Shown here in pieces: positions 44,931 through 54,145 of a stretch of 64,000 nt of DNA; position 1 is the stretch's first letter; each line of letters opens with the position of its first letter. The notes under the pieces are model-generated. The model was not told the origin of the DNA and ran no database searches. It was given only the letters and a program-made list of their open reading frames with translations. Source of the stretch: Paenibacillus solanacearum (GTDB lineage Bacteria; Bacillota; Bacilli; Paenibacillales; NBRC-103111); assembly GCF_910593845.1 (NCBI RefSeq), contig NZ_CAJVAS010000001.1:248001-312000 (forward strand). Reading direction: 5' to 3'. The position numbers and the translations under genes are program-made.

Positions 44931-44959
44931 ATTATAGAACATACGTTCTTTAGCGTCAA
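44931..44959 (-). promoter_or_regulatory. Promoter of the GyrI-like gene with an operator in its spacer
   Basis: On the minus strand, TTGACG (44959-44954) and TATAAT (44936-44931) are separated by exactly 17 bases. The palindrome AGAAC-4-GTTCT (44936-44949) fills most of the spacer, a classic place for a repressor or MerR-type site. Confidence 0.8.
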
Positions 44960-45082
44960 ATATAAATACTCTAGTATAAAGTAATATTGCCTTTCTTAAA
45001 AAAACGGGGAGGGCAAATGCTGAGAAATAGCCAGTCCACACAACATATGGTATGATAAAAAAATAAGAATTGATGAAGGCGA

Positions 45083-45919
45083 ATGCCAAGCTTACTAATG
45101 GAGGGGTCACACATCATTAACAACATCTTGAACACGGCTATGACCATGCTAAAAAGCACGAGCCGAACTTTTTACATCCCTATTAGTCGGTTGGAGCCCG
45201 GATTGAAAGAAGCTGTGTCCTCCGCATATTTATGTATGCGCGCCATAGACGAGATCGAGGATCATCCTGAGCTTTCCGGACGGACGAAGGCGGAACTGCT
45301 GGACAGCGTCAGCGAAGCGATCCGCGCACAGCGCCTCGAGGAGCTTTCCAGATTGCTGCTGCCGTACAAAGCGGAATTGCCGCAGGTGACGCTGCAGCTG
45401 GAAGATTGGCTGCGCTTCTGCCCGGAATCGATCGCTCCGACCGTCTACCGCTACATAGCGATGATGTCCGAGCAGATGGCCGAATGGGTGCGCCGCGACT
45501 GGGCGATTCACACGGAGGAGGATTTGGACGGGTACACGTACAGCGTGGCCGGGATGGTCGGCGAAATGCTCTCGGAGCTGTGGGCGTGGCATGACGGCAC
45601 GACATCGGATTTAACCAAAGCGGTGGCCTTCGGCAGAGGGTTGCAAGCGGTTAACATCATTCGCAACCGCAAGGAAGACCTGGAACGCGGCGTCGACTAT
45701 TACCCGGACGGCTGGGGGCAGGAAGAGATGCTCCGGTACACGCGGCGCAATCTGCAGACGGCTGATGCGTATATTGCCGACCTGAAGAAAGGACCGGCGC
45801 TGGAATTTTGCAAAATTCCGCTTGCCCTCGCTCATGCGACGGTGAAGATCATCGCTGCCGGCGGAATCAAGCTGACGCGGGCCAACGTGCTTGACATCGT
45901 CAGCCGGGTGACCAAATAA
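45083..45919 (+). CDS. Squalene/phytoene synthase-family protein
   Basis: A 278-residue all-helical prenyltransferase-like protein. The first Asp-rich motif is YLCMRAIDEIEDHPE, and the second is VNIIRNRKEDLERGVDYYPD, in the position of the usual NxxRDxxED; TSRTFYIPI precedes the first. Trans-isoprenyl synthases of this family join two prenyl diphosphates head to head (phytoene, squalene, dehydrosqualene). No desaturase, cyclase or hopanoid gene is adjacent, so the product is unknown. The start is uncertain: ATG at 45083 or 45098, with a good AATGGAGGGG site lying after both. The gene ends at a perfect terminator. Confidence 0.85.
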   Translation: MPSLLMEGSHIINNILNTAMTMLKSTSRTFYIPISRLEPGLKEAVSSAYLCMRAIDEIEDHPELSGRTKAELLDSVSEAIRAQRLEELSRLLLPYKAELPQVTLQLEDWLRFCPESIAPTVYRYIAMMSEQMAEWVRRDWAIHTEEDLDGYTYSVAGMVGEMLSELWAWHDGTTSDLTKAVAFGRGLQAVNIIRNRKEDLERGVDYYPDGWGQEEMLRYTRRNLQTADAYIADLKKGPALEFCKIPLALAHATVKIIAAGGIKLTRANVLDIVSRVTK

Positions 45920-45929
45920 GCGACGTAGG

Positions 45930-45958
45930 AAAAAAGCTGCCGAATCGGCAGCTTTTTT
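45930..45958. terminator. Perfect bidirectional terminator
   Basis: AAAAAAGCTGCCGA and TCGGCAGCTTTTTT form a 14-bp stem with almost no loop; runs of A and T on the two sides allow termination on both strands. Confidence 0.92.
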
Positions 45959-46196
45959 GGTGTGCAAGCGTGGGGTCTGACCGACTGTCTCGCATTGTTT
46001 GCAGCGTGCGTCTGGGACTGGCGCATGCTGGAAAACGAACAGCGGTTGACAGCGGAGAGGGGCGACGGGAGACGCCGCAGCCCATACCGTCTGGGACCCG
46101 CACCGGGATTCGCCCGATGATGCGCGAACAGCCGGATGGCCTGCCATTGCAGGAACCCGGCTGATGTCCCGCTGCCGCGGTTTCATGGAGCGTCTT

Positions 46197-47063
46197 TTAT
46201 TTGACATAGTTGCGGCTGAGCAGCAGGTCGGCGATCGCTTCCGTCGGGATGATGAATTCTTGAACGCCCATATAGCCGGGTGCGACTTCGTATTTATTGA
46301 ACGAAATGACAAGCTGGCCGTCGGCGTTAATGTAGAAGTTATGATCGGGCCGAATGCGCTTGAACGTTTCCGCCGAGACGCCGCCATCCTTGGTTTCGAC
46401 CCAGTAGGTTTTGCCCGGATCGGCGGTCATCCGCTGTCTCATCTGCTCCGTAATATTGCGGCTGATCGCCTCAATGTAGCGGTCATCCTTGAACAACAGG
46501 GGGAGCGTCAGCAATATTTGATGCTTCTTATCGATCGTGTCGTATTTGCGTTCCTCGGAAGAGGAGCCGGCGCTTGTGACGACGTACCGCGCGATGGCGA
46601 ATATTTCGTCGGTGTCGGTCTTGACGATGTACCCGGCATCTACGCCGAAATGACCTTGCTGCGCCGCCTTCATGTCCTTTTCGAATTGCTCGTACAGCGC
46701 CTTGCCTTCGGCCAAATATTTTTCATTCAAGCCAAGCTCCAGACCTTTGTTGTCCAGGTTGCTAATGCCTGGCACTTGAATGTCGGCATGGTGACGATCG
46801 TCCTTCATGATATATTCCCGGATTGTGAGCACCTTGATCAGCGGGCCGACGACGGGAAGGGCGGCGAATGCTTGCGCCGCGGAAGCGCTGACGTTGATGC
46901 CGATCACGAGCAGCAGCACGGCTGCGCTGGCTGCGGAAATCCACCTGGCGCGAACGCGGCGTCTCGTCTGCTGATTCAATGCACGGCTGACAACGGAGTC
47001 GAGCTCCTCCGGAATCGGAATTTGCGCATACTGCATCTTAAGCTCCTCCAGTTTATGATCCAT
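46197..47063 (-). CDS. rsiV: RsiV-like anti-sigma factor
   Basis: A 288-residue type II membrane protein. The cytoplasmic N-terminus (1-40) is followed by a helix at about 42-60 (ISAASAAVLLLVIGINVSA) and an Ala-rich stretch suited to signal peptidase. In Bacillus, RsiV is cleaved by signal peptidase when it binds lysozyme. The extracellular region contains the DUF3298/RsiV pattern: AIARYVVTSAGSSSEERKYD, TLPLLFKDDRYIEAISRNIT and RIRPDHNFYINADGQLVISF, ending in VAPGYMGVQEFIIP. GAGGAGG precedes the ATG, and the gene overlaps the upstream sigma gene by 11 bases. It is expected to hold the sigma factor inactive until envelope attack. Confidence 0.88.
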   Translation of the reverse strand: MDHKLEELKMQYAQIPIPEELDSVVSRALNQQTRRRVRARWISAASAAVLLLVIGINVSASAAQAFAALPVVGPLIKVLTIREYIMKDDRHHADIQVPGISNLDNKGLELGLNEKYLAEGKALYEQFEKDMKAAQQGHFGVDAGYIVKTDTDEIFAIARYVVTSAGSSSEERKYDTIDKKHQILLTLPLLFKDDRYIEAISRNITEQMRQRMTADPGKTYWVETKDGGVSAETFKRIRPDHNFYINADGQLVISFNKYEVAPGYMGVQEFIIPTEAIADLLLSRNYVK

Positions 47064-47571
47064 GATGACCGGCCTCCTCGGAAAGTAAGTTCGTGATTCC
47101 CGCTCTTAACAAATGAAGCGCTTGATACAGCCTTGTTTTGACCGTATTTACGTTAATGTTCAACACTTCGGCGACTTCCTCGATCTTCAAATCCTCGAAA
47201 AAGCGGAGCACGACCACGCTTCGATATTTCTCCGGCAGTTCGTCCAGCGTCTTCTCGATATCGACGTCCGGATACACATCCTCGGAGTCGCGCAGGAACG
47301 CGTGCAGCTTCTCATCCTCCATCGGCTGAAGCCTTTGGCGCTTTCTCACAAGGTCCAGCGCCGCATGTACGACAATGCGGTAAAACCAGCTCTTCACCGC
47401 CGCCGGATCTTTCAGGGCGGCCTTCGTCTTCATCGCGCGGTAAATCGCTTCCTGTACGATATCGAGCGCATCGTCTTTATTTCTGACATAGCTGTAGGCC
47501 AGCCGGTAAATGTTCTCCTTGTTCGTCGTTATAAATTGTACGAGTTCGGATGTTTCGTCTAACGATTTCAC
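47053..47571 (-). CDS. sigV: ECF sigma factor, SigV-like
   Basis: A 172-residue ECF sigma factor. Region 2 includes NIYRLAYSYVRNKDDALDIV and QEAIYRAM; region 4 includes LDELPEKYRSVVVLRFFEDL and IEEVAEVLNINVNTVKTRLY. The start is GTG at 47571 with AGGAGCG 8 bases upstream. It overlaps the RsiV-like anti-sigma gene, the same order as sigV-rsiV of Bacillus, where it controls lysozyme resistance through cell-wall O-acetylation. No oatA- or dlt-like target gene is nearby. The gene name is by family resemblance. Confidence 0.85.
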   Translation of the reverse strand: MKSLDETSELVQFITTNKENIYRLAYSYVRNKDDALDIVQEAIYRAMKTKAALKDPAAVKSWFYRIVVHAALDLVRKRQRLQPMEDEKLHAFLRDSEDVYPDVDIEKTLDELPEKYRSVVVLRFFEDLKIEEVAEVLNINVNTVKTRLYQALHLLRAGITNLLSEEAGHHGS

Positions 47572-48228
47572 GAAGTTTCGCTCCTATGCAGTACGGCTTT
47601 ACTTCAAAAATGAGGCATCATCTTGAGACGTTCCAGCGTTCAATGAATCCTGTCGGCGCAAATATGCACGGCACAGACGGGTTCAACCGGTGCCAGCGCC
47701 AGGCTCGGAATCCGCTCAGGCCGATCCGCCGTGCGCATTGTCACAGAGATGCCAAAAGTTCGGTAATAAGGTAACCTGCCCCTGCGCAAAAGATACCAGA
47801 TTCTGTCATCCCCATGCAGTATCTTATTGCCGGAAGCGGTGATGGCTGGAATGAAACGGGACATATACAAGACGAACGAGGGGGGGTGAAAAGTTTGGAC
47901 AGCGGCCAAAAAAATGCAGGGACATGAGAGCGGGGATAACTGCGTTGCCGATGGCGGACGTCCAGATGAGGAGTGTATAAATAATAAAGCCAAGCGGCTC
48001 GAGGACGAGCGCCTGGCTGGCGGTTAGGAGCATAGGGCAATAAAAAAACACCACAAATGATGTGGAGTTCCGGGTTCAGACACGATTTAAGCAAGGGGGT
48101 CGTTTCCAGCCCCTTACAATAGTATTATAACGCACGGGAAAACATAAGTCTACAAATATTTGGTAAAATCCTTTACCTTTATTAACGAGGCGTGCGGCTG
48201 CGCCATCATCCAGCGAAGGACGTGTGCT
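47572..48228. other. Large intergenic region with a possible gene remnant
   Basis: About 650 bases with no convincing gene. On the minus strand a 76-codon frame at 47824-48054 starts MVFFYCPMLLTASQALVLEP and is hydrophobic, but it has no ribosome site and ends abruptly; it may be a membrane-protein remnant. A minus-strand terminator-like hairpin (CCACA...TGTGG with a long T-run on that strand) lies upstream of it at 48042-48069. Promoters for sigV (minus) and the methyltransferase (plus) should lie here, but I could not assign them. Confidence 0.35.
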
Positions 48229-49131
48229 GTGGATACGTATTATTGGGATTCCCGAATCGATTATTTGCGCCGCTCCAGAGATTTATATTACAACGACGAT
48301 TATATCGAGTTTTTGGTGGAAAAGGTATGGCGCGTGGATACGCCGGTCCGGATGGTCGATTTCGGCTGCGGATACGGCTACCTGGGGCTCAAGCTGTTGC
48401 CGCTGCTGCCGGAAGGGTCGACCTACACGGGGATCGACCTCGGGGAGAAGCTGCTCGAAGAAGCGAGATCGCTATTTGAGCCGCTGCCCTACGAGACCGA
48501 GTTCATCCGCGCCGATATCCAGGAGGTGAGGCTGGAACGGCAATATGATATTGCGCTTTGTCATGCGGTCCTGCTGCATATGCCCCAACCGGTTGAGGTG
48601 CTGCGCAACATGATCGACTGTGTAGTCGAACAAGGCCGGATCATCACGTTCGAGCCCCATTGGATCAGCAACATGGCGAATTATTATTTGCACGGGTACG
48701 ATCAATCGCGGCTTGTTCATCTCGGCATTCTTCAAAAGCTGTATGAGCAGGACACGAAGCGCAGCGGCAAAGACGGCAATATCGGCGCGAAAGTACCGAT
48801 TTATTTAAGCGAGCTGGGAGTGAAGGAGATTGAAAGCAGAGTGAGCGATAAGGTGCTGTTCCTGCACTCGAATATGGACCAAGACCGCAAATCGGGCTTG
48901 TACGAGCGCCTCCGGGATAGCGGACACGCCGATGCCCCGGCGCAGGAAAGGGAGACGTTCGTTACACAGCTGATGGAACGGGGAGCCCGATTCGAGGAGG
49001 CGCAGCAGCAATATGATAATGAATTGCTGTTATCCAAGCAGTTTCAGTCCGATTCGTCCTTCACCTATGCCTGCAATATGAAAATTACGTTCGGCAGGGT
49101 GGATAGAGCATCGCAGGGCATGACCGATTGA
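48229..49131 (+). CDS. SAM-dependent methyltransferase (class I)
   Basis: A 300-residue Rossmann-fold methyltransferase. Motif I is RMVDFGCGYGYLGLKLLPLL, the SAM-ribose acid follows in YTGIDLGEKLLEEA, and motif IV-like residues lie in YDIALCHAVLLHMPQP. The C-terminal 100 residues are helical and specific to this subgroup. The GTG at 48229 is preferred, with GAAGGACG about 8 bases upstream, giving the start MDTYYWDSRIDYLRRS; the frame is open to 48160. The substrate is unknown. It is upstream of an ABC exporter but separated from it by an attenuator-like hairpin. Confidence 0.85.
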   Translation: MDTYYWDSRIDYLRRSRDLYYNDDYIEFLVEKVWRVDTPVRMVDFGCGYGYLGLKLLPLLPEGSTYTGIDLGEKLLEEARSLFEPLPYETEFIRADIQEVRLERQYDIALCHAVLLHMPQPVEVLRNMIDCVVEQGRIITFEPHWISNMANYYLHGYDQSRLVHLGILQKLYEQDTKRSGKDGNIGAKVPIYLSELGVKEIESRVSDKVLFLHSNMDQDRKSGLYERLRDSGHADAPAQERETFVTQLMERGARFEEAQQQYDNELLLSKQFQSDSSFTYACNMKITFGRVDRASQGMTD

Positions 49132-49217
49132 CCGGCGATGAAGCGGGCGCGGAACCTTTTCTTTTACACAAACTCTCCCTATGGTTTGCCAAAATATGGT
49201 GTATGATGGGAGTACGA

Positions 49218-49346
49218 TTGGCGCTTTATGATCGGGTTGGCCCTCTAGGCGAATTGCCTGGAGGTTTGTTTTTCTCCGGACGGCTGCGGGCCGTCGCGCT
49301 CAAGGTCCGCGGATTTCGCTCCGATTCACCTGCAGAGGGGTATTGA
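49218..49346 (+). CDS. Possible leader peptide of the ABC exporter operon
   Basis: A 42-codon frame (MALYDRVGPLGELPGGLFFS...) starts at TTG 49218, 5 bases after GGGAG, and stops 2 bases before the exporter's ATG. It runs straight through a terminator-like hairpin (49242-49273). A second, overlapping micro-frame, MIGLAL at 49228-49248, stops inside the hairpin's 5' arm. Either could couple ribosome position to readthrough, as the bmrB leader does before the bmrCD drug exporter of Bacillus subtilis. Expression is not shown by sequence alone. Confidence 0.4.
   Translation: MALYDRVGPLGELPGGLFFSGRLRAVALKVRGFRSDSPAEGY
49242..49273 (+). terminator. Attenuator-like terminator in the ABC exporter leader
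   Basis: CCTCTAGGC pairs with GCCTGGAGG (one G-U pair) around a 5-base loop and is followed by TTTGTTTTT. It lies about 76 bases before the exporter start and after a TATGAT -10-like hexamer (49202-49207). A second GACGGC/GCCGTC hairpin follows at about 49278-49296. Confidence 0.75.
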
Positions 49347-49348
49347 AT

Positions 49349-51094
49349 ATGTCGCAAAGCAAACAATTATCGATATTTTGGCTGTTTCGTTATCTGCGTC
49401 CGGTCAAAGGAAGACTTGCCGTTCTGCTCGTCATGCTGCTGTCTGCCACCGCGCTTCAACTGCTTCAACCGCGAATCATCAAGCAGTTTATCGATACGGC
49501 CGCAGCCCAAGGCGTCGTCTCCGGATTGCTGGCGCTCGCCGGGCTGTATCTTGTCGCCGCTGCTTGCAACCAGCTGCTTACCGTTGCGGTCAGCTACCTG
49601 GGCAACGACGTAGCCTGGCGGTCGACGAATCGGCTTCGCGCCGATCTGCTGCAGCACTGCCTCCGGCTCGACATGCGCTTCCATAATCAGAAGACGCCCG
49701 GGGAAATGATCGAGCGTGTGGACGGCGATGTAACGAACATGTCGAATTTCTTCTCCATGTTTATCGTGCAGATCATCGGCAGCTTCGTGCTGCTTGCCGG
49801 CATCCTGGGTTACATGTTCGTATCGAATTGGCCGATTGCCGTCGTCATGCTGCTGTTCACCGGAATTTCGATCAGCGCGATGGTGTATGTTCGCGATTTG
49901 GGCGTCAACGCGACGCAAGCGGAGCGTCAAGCGAAAGCCGCCTTGCTCGGTTTAATCGAGGAGCGGATCTCGGGGATTGAAGACGTGCAGTCGAACGGCG
50001 GCGTTCCTTATGTCATGAACCGGTTTCATCGCTCGATGCGAAACCTGTTCCTCACCGGTCGGAAAGCGTGGATGCTCCGGGTCGTCCCCTGGAACGCCAC
50101 GGTCGTCTTATTTACTGCTGCAGTCACGGTGGTGCTCATGCTGGGCGTCTATATGTACATGAAAGGCCAGGTTACGCTCGGTACGCTGTTCCTGTTCTAT
50201 CAATATACGCAAATGCTGAACGATCCGATCGAACAGATCGGCAATCAGGTGCAGGAGTTCCAGAAGGCCAAATCCGGCATGCGGCGCTCCCGTGAAATAT
50301 TGTCTATGCAAAGCGAAGTTATGGAAGGCACCGGGGACACCCTCCCTGATGGAGCGCTCGGTTTACAGTTCGAGCAGGTGAGCTTCGGCTACAACAAGGA
50401 CAGCCGTGTGCTGCACGACATCAGCTTCAACTTGAAGCCAGGCGAACGGCTCGGCCTTGTCGGCCGTACCGGCAGCGGCAAAACGAGCATCAGCCGCCTG
50501 CTGCTGCGCCTGTATAACGCCGACAGCGGCGTCATCCGTGTGGGCGGCGTCGACATTCGCACCTTAAGGCTGGAGGCGCTGTACCGCCGGGTCGGCATGG
50601 TCACCCAAGACGTGCAGCTGTTCGACGGGACGCTGCGGGACAATCTCACGCTGTTCGATCCCCGTATATCGGATCAAGACATTCTCGCGACGACCGGCAA
50701 GCTCGGCCTACAGTCCTGGATCGATGAATTGCCGGAGGGTCTGAATACGCATCTGGCCTCGGGAGGCAGCTCGTTATCCGCCGGCGAAGCGCAGTTATTT
50801 GCCCTGACGCGTGTGTTTTTAACCAAACCGAGCCTCGTCATCCTGGATGAACCGTCTTCAAGGCTGGATGCCGCTACGGAAGCCACCCTGCAGGGCGCGG
50901 TGGATCAGCTGCTGGAGCAGTGCACGGCGATTGTTATCGCCCATCGGCTGTCGACGCTGGAAAAAGTAGACAAAATTATGGTTCTCGGCCAAGGGCGCAT
51001 CGTCGAGTTCGGCGACCGGGAAGCGCTCGCGCAGAACCCTTCCACGCATTTTGCACAATTATTACGAACGGATCGTCAGGAGGAATTAGCATGA
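49349..51094 (+). CDS. ABC multidrug exporter half-transporter, BmrC/YheI-like
   Basis: A 581-residue half-transporter: six membrane helices in about residues 15-310, then an ATPase domain. Walker A is GRTGSGKTS near 371, Walker B is [12 protein letters not shown] with catalytic Glu501. The signature is LSAGEAQL instead of the usual LSGGQ. AGAGGGG precedes the ATG at 49349 by about 10 bases. It overlaps the next gene by 4 bases. With that partner it should form a heterodimeric exporter with one canonical and one degenerate ATP site. Substrates are probably hydrophobic drugs or a lipid. Confidence 0.92.
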   Translation: MSQSKQLSIFWLFRYLRPVKGRLAVLLVMLLSATALQLLQPRIIKQFIDTAAAQGVVSGLLALAGLYLVAAACNQLLTVAVSYLGNDVAWRSTNRLRADLLQHCLRLDMRFHNQKTPGEMIERVDGDVTNMSNFFSMFIVQIIGSFVLLAGILGYMFVSNWPIAVVMLLFTGISISAMVYVRDLGVNATQAERQAKAALLGLIEERISGIEDVQSNGGVPYVMNRFHRSMRNLFLTGRKAWMLRVVPWNATVVLFTAAVTVVLMLGVYMYMKGQVTLGTLFLFYQYTQMLNDPIEQIGNQVQEFQKAKSGMRRSREILSMQSEVMEGTGDTLPDGALGLQFEQVSFGYNKDSRVLHDISFNLKPGERLGLVGRTGSGKTSISRLLLRLYNADSGVIRVGGVDIRTLRLEALYRRVGMVTQDVQLFDGTLRDNLTLFDPRISDQDILATTGKLGLQSWIDELPEGLNTHLASGGSSLSAGEAQLFALTRVFLTKPSLVILDEPSSRLDAATEATLQGAVDQLLEQCTAIVIAHRLSTLEKVDKIMVLGQGRIVEFGDREALAQNPSTHFAQLLRTDRQEELA

Positions 51095-52872
51095 CCGTAG
51101 GTCAGTTTGCCGGACGTCTGGTGCGTTACCGGCTGTCGTTATTCATCATTAACGGCTTGCTGTGGTGCGCGTTTCACTCCATTCCGGTGCTGTTCGGCAT
51201 CGGGATGCAGTGGTTTTTCGACCGTGCCGTCGGTGAGTCCCCGGGCTTTCTGTGGCTGGCGGCGCCGCTGCTTGTCGTGGCGCTGTTGCGAGTCGGGCGG
51301 GTCGGCGTGTTTTTCGTCGCCTTCTACAAATGGATTACGTATACGTATCATCTGCAAGCGATTTTGCGGACTAATATGTTAATCGGCATCATGGAATGGC
51401 CCGGCCGCAATTTGCCGGCCTCGCCGGGCGAAGCGATGACCCGCTTCCGCGAAGACGTCGACGAAGTCGTGGAATATGTGGAATCGTGGGTCGATTTCTG
51501 GGGGAAGCTGGCGTACGCGGTCATCGCGGTCGCCATTATGGCCAACATCAACGCGCTGATTACGGTCGTCGCCATTACGCCGCTGATCGTCGTGACGCTG
51601 CTCAACAATTTGTCGGGGCATCGGGCGCGGCATTACAGCCGGCTTAATCGTGAAGCGACCGGACGAATTACCGGATTCATTGCCGAGACGTTCGGCGCGG
51701 CGCAAGCCGTGAAGCTGGGGCAAGCGGAGAGGCATGTGCTGAACCGGTTTCTGACGCTCAACGAAGCGCGGAGACAGGCGGCGCTCAAAGACAATTTGTT
51801 CAAGCAGTGGATGCGCTCGTTGAACCAGCACGTGATGAGCGTCAGCACGGGCATCATCCTGCTGATGTGCGCCGCGGAAATGCAGGCGGGACGCTTCACG
51901 GTCGGCGACTTCGCGCTGTTTACGATGTATGTCGGTTCATTTGCCTCCAGTATTTCGCTGTTCGGCTACATGGTGTTTCAGCACAAACGGTTAAAAGTGG
52001 CCATAGAGCGGATGCGGGTGCTGTTCCGTCCGGGCCGGGAAGACCGGATCGTAGAGCATAACGCGATCTATCTGGACGATGCGCCGCCGGATGTGCCGGA
52101 GATCGACAGAAGCCCGGCCGAGCGGCTGCAAAGCCTGGAGGTGAATGGGCTGTCGTATCAGTACCCGAACGCCGCTGCCGGCATCTCGGAGATCAGCTTC
52201 CGGCTGAAGCGCGGACAATTTCTGGTCATTACCGGCCGGATCGGCTCGGGAAAAACAACCTTGATGCGGACGCTGCTCGGTCTATTGCCGAAAACAAGCG
52301 GCACGGTTACATGGAACGGGAGCGCTGTAGAACAGCCCGCGTCGTTCCTGATTCCGCCGAGAGCAGCGTATACGCCGCAGGTGCCGCGGCTGTTCAGCGA
52401 CCCGCTGCGCGAGAATATTACGCAGGGCCGCGCCGTATCTCCGGCAATGCTGGAGCACGCGGTTTGGCTCGCCGTCATGGAGCAGGACATCAAGCAGCTC
52501 GAGCACGGGCTCGAGACGATGGTCGGGCCGCGGGGCGTCATGCTGTCCGGCGGACAAATTCAGCGTGCTGCGACGGCACGGATGATGCTGACGCAGTCGG
52601 ACCTGCTCCTGTTCGACGATCTGTCGAGCGCGCTCGACGTCGAGACGGAGAAGCTGCTGTGGGAGCGGTTGTTCCGCGAAGGGGACGTCACTTGCATCGC
52701 GGTATCGCACCGCAGGGCGGCGCTGGCCCGTGCGGACCATATCATTGTGATGAAGAACGGCCGAATCGAAGCCGAAGGCACGCTGGCCGAGCTGCTGGCA
52801 ACCAGCACGGAGATGCGGCTGCTGTGGCAGGGAGAAGAGACGCGGGGGGAAGCGGCCGAGCAGCCCGCATAA
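51091..52872 (+). CDS. ABC multidrug exporter half-transporter, BmrD/YheH-like partner
   Basis: A 593-residue half-transporter with six helices (about 15-330) and an ATPase domain. Walker A is GRIGSGKTT, the signature is the canonical [14 protein letters not shown], and Walker B is [13 protein letters not shown], where the catalytic Glu is replaced by Asp510. The degenerate Walker B here and the altered signature in the partner would fall in the same composite site. AGGAGG lies 6 bases before the ATG at 51091, inside the upstream gene; the longer frame starting at 50920 is not real. A terminator follows the stop by about 50 bases. Confidence 0.92.
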   Translation: MTVGQFAGRLVRYRLSLFIINGLLWCAFHSIPVLFGIGMQWFFDRAVGESPGFLWLAAPLLVVALLRVGRVGVFFVAFYKWITYTYHLQAILRTNMLIGIMEWPGRNLPASPGEAMTRFREDVDEVVEYVESWVDFWGKLAYAVIAVAIMANINALITVVAITPLIVVTLLNNLSGHRARHYSRLNREATGRITGFIAETFGAAQAVKLGQAERHVLNRFLTLNEARRQAALKDNLFKQWMRSLNQHVMSVSTGIILLMCAAEMQAGRFTVGDFALFTMYVGSFASSISLFGYMVFQHKRLKVAIERMRVLFRPGREDRIVEHNAIYLDDAPPDVPEIDRSPAERLQSLEVNGLSYQYPNAAAGISEISFRLKRGQFLVITGRIGSGKTTLMRTLLGLLPKTSGTVTWNGSAVEQPASFLIPPRAAYTPQVPRLFSDPLRENITQGRAVSPAMLEHAVWLAVMEQDIKQLEHGLETMVGPRGVMLSGGQIQRAATARMMLTQSDLLLFDDLSSALDVETEKLLWERLFREGDVTCIAVSHRRAALARADHIIVMKNGRIEAEGTLAELLATSTEMRLLWQGEETRGEAAEQPA

Positions 52873-52924
52873 TCGGCCGCTTTTCCGCCAGTCCGTCACG
52901 TTCATGAGAATACAATCGAATGAA

Positions 52925-52967
52925 AGAAGGCTCCTCACCGCATTGTCTTGGCGGGAGGAGCCTTCTT
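52925..52967. terminator. Terminator between the exporter and the TauE/SafE gene
   Basis: AGAAGGCTCCTC and GAGGAGCCTTCT form a perfect 12-bp stem; the loop holds a smaller CCGC/GCGG pairing. It lies between convergent genes. Confidence 0.85.
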
Positions 52968-53109
52968 GCTGCTTAATGGCAGCTTCAATCGTCTGTCAAC
53001 CTCAAACCGGATAATCGCTCTAATGGAAAAGCCCGGCGTTCTCTCCCGCATTCCTCGGCAAACCGTGTCCATTTGTTCCGCTCCTGCGTGTTCTTGTTCG
53101 CCTTGCAGG

Positions 53110-53826
53110 CTAAAGACTGGTCACAAACAGATAGCCTCCCGTGAACAGCAGGATGACATACGTGATGATCTTGAACAGCCCGGGACTGATCCATCTGAAG
53201 CATAGCTGCCCGAACAGGATGCCGGCCAATAGCGGGGGAAGAGCGACGAGCGAATCCGTCCAAGCATCCAGACTGGTGCCGCCGAACCCGATTTGCAAGA
53301 CGAGACTGACGGAGTATACGAAGAGATAGTAGGCTAATGTCGTGCTTCGCAGTATCGCTTTATCCATTCCGGTGCTCGCAAAATACAGCAGCAGCGGTGG
53401 ACCCGGTACCCCGATGCTTGACGTCAACAGCCCGGAGACTCCCCCGACCGCATAATCCCGGCGGCTCGTCTGCCGCATCGTTCTCTGAGATAGCAGCAGA
53501 ACGGTCAGAAGCAATATAAGGCCGCCTACCGCTAATTTGATGAAACGGATGTCGGCGTATAAGTAAACGAACAAACCGGCCGCAAGCCCCGCTATGCTTC
53601 CCGCGATCAGTTTGCCAAGCAAACGCTTATCCACTTCTTTTCCGACGCGGAACATCATGAATGCGGACAAACAAAGCGAAAGAATAATATTGATCTGTAT
53701 CGCAGACTGTGCCGGATAAAGGAGCAGCAGGAACGGCGTCCCGACGATCGAAAAACCGTAGCCTGTACTGGTTTGCAGCAGCGAGGCCGCAAAAACGATA
53801 CAGGCTAGCCATACCCATGTATCCAT
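53110..53826 (-). CDS. TauE/SafE-family (sulfite exporter-like) membrane protein
   Basis: A 238-residue membrane protein with about eight helices. The family repeat is visible as ASLLQTSTGYGFSIVGTPFL near the N-terminus and VGGVSGLLTSSIGVPGPPLL near the middle. The start is the ATG at 53826 with GGAGG 10 bases upstream; a longer frame to 53988 has no such site and covers operator-like sequence. TauE/SafE proteins export sulfite, sulfoacetate or other organic anions. A sulfatase gene lies 3 kb away, and a link through sulfur release is possible but speculative. Confidence 0.85.
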   Translation of the reverse strand: MDTWVWLACIVFAASLLQTSTGYGFSIVGTPFLLLLYPAQSAIQINIILSLCLSAFMMFRVGKEVDKRLLGKLIAGSIAGLAAGLFVYLYADIRFIKLAVGGLILLLTVLLLSQRTMRQTSRRDYAVGGVSGLLTSSIGVPGPPLLLYFASTGMDKAILRSTTLAYYLFVYSVSLVLQIGFGGTSLDAWTDSLVALPPLLAGILFGQLCFRWISPGLFKIITYVILLFTGGYLFVTSL

Positions 53827-53974
53827 ATGCAATGATCCTCCAACATGAAAATTTGCTATCGTTTCCATTATACCTGAATATTCGGGCCGTGGACCTGGTG
53901 AAATGAGAGGTTTGCTGGCAAATGAGCGCCTGCATGCGACGAGATAGGCAAATAGGAAAAATAGGGTTGAATAT

Positions 53975-54081
53975 TGAAGCGTTTTCATTTAGGATAATGA
54001 TGAAACGTTTCGGAAACGTTGCTGAAATGAAAGGAGCGGAATGAGGGTACACGGTGCGCAGCAAATGTTGTAAGCGTTTCA
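53975..54081 (+). promoter_or_regulatory. Cluster of cre/LacI-like operators upstream of a binding-protein gene
   Basis: Three related sites occur in about 110 bases: TGAAGCGTTTTCA (53975-53987), TGAAACGTTTC (54001-54011, containing the perfect palindrome GAAACGTTTC) and TGTAAGCGTTTCA (54069-54081). The first matches, as TGAARCGYTTTCA, the site at 8627-8639 before a paralogous binding protein. A GATAAT -10-like hexamer lies at 53993-53998. Catabolite repression by CcpA or a local LacI regulator is likely. Confidence 0.6.
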
Positions 54082-54145
54082 TTATGGAGGGAAGCATGCG
54101 GCTTGCAAGCCGCAGCCATGCAACTCTACTCAAGGAGGGTCAGGA

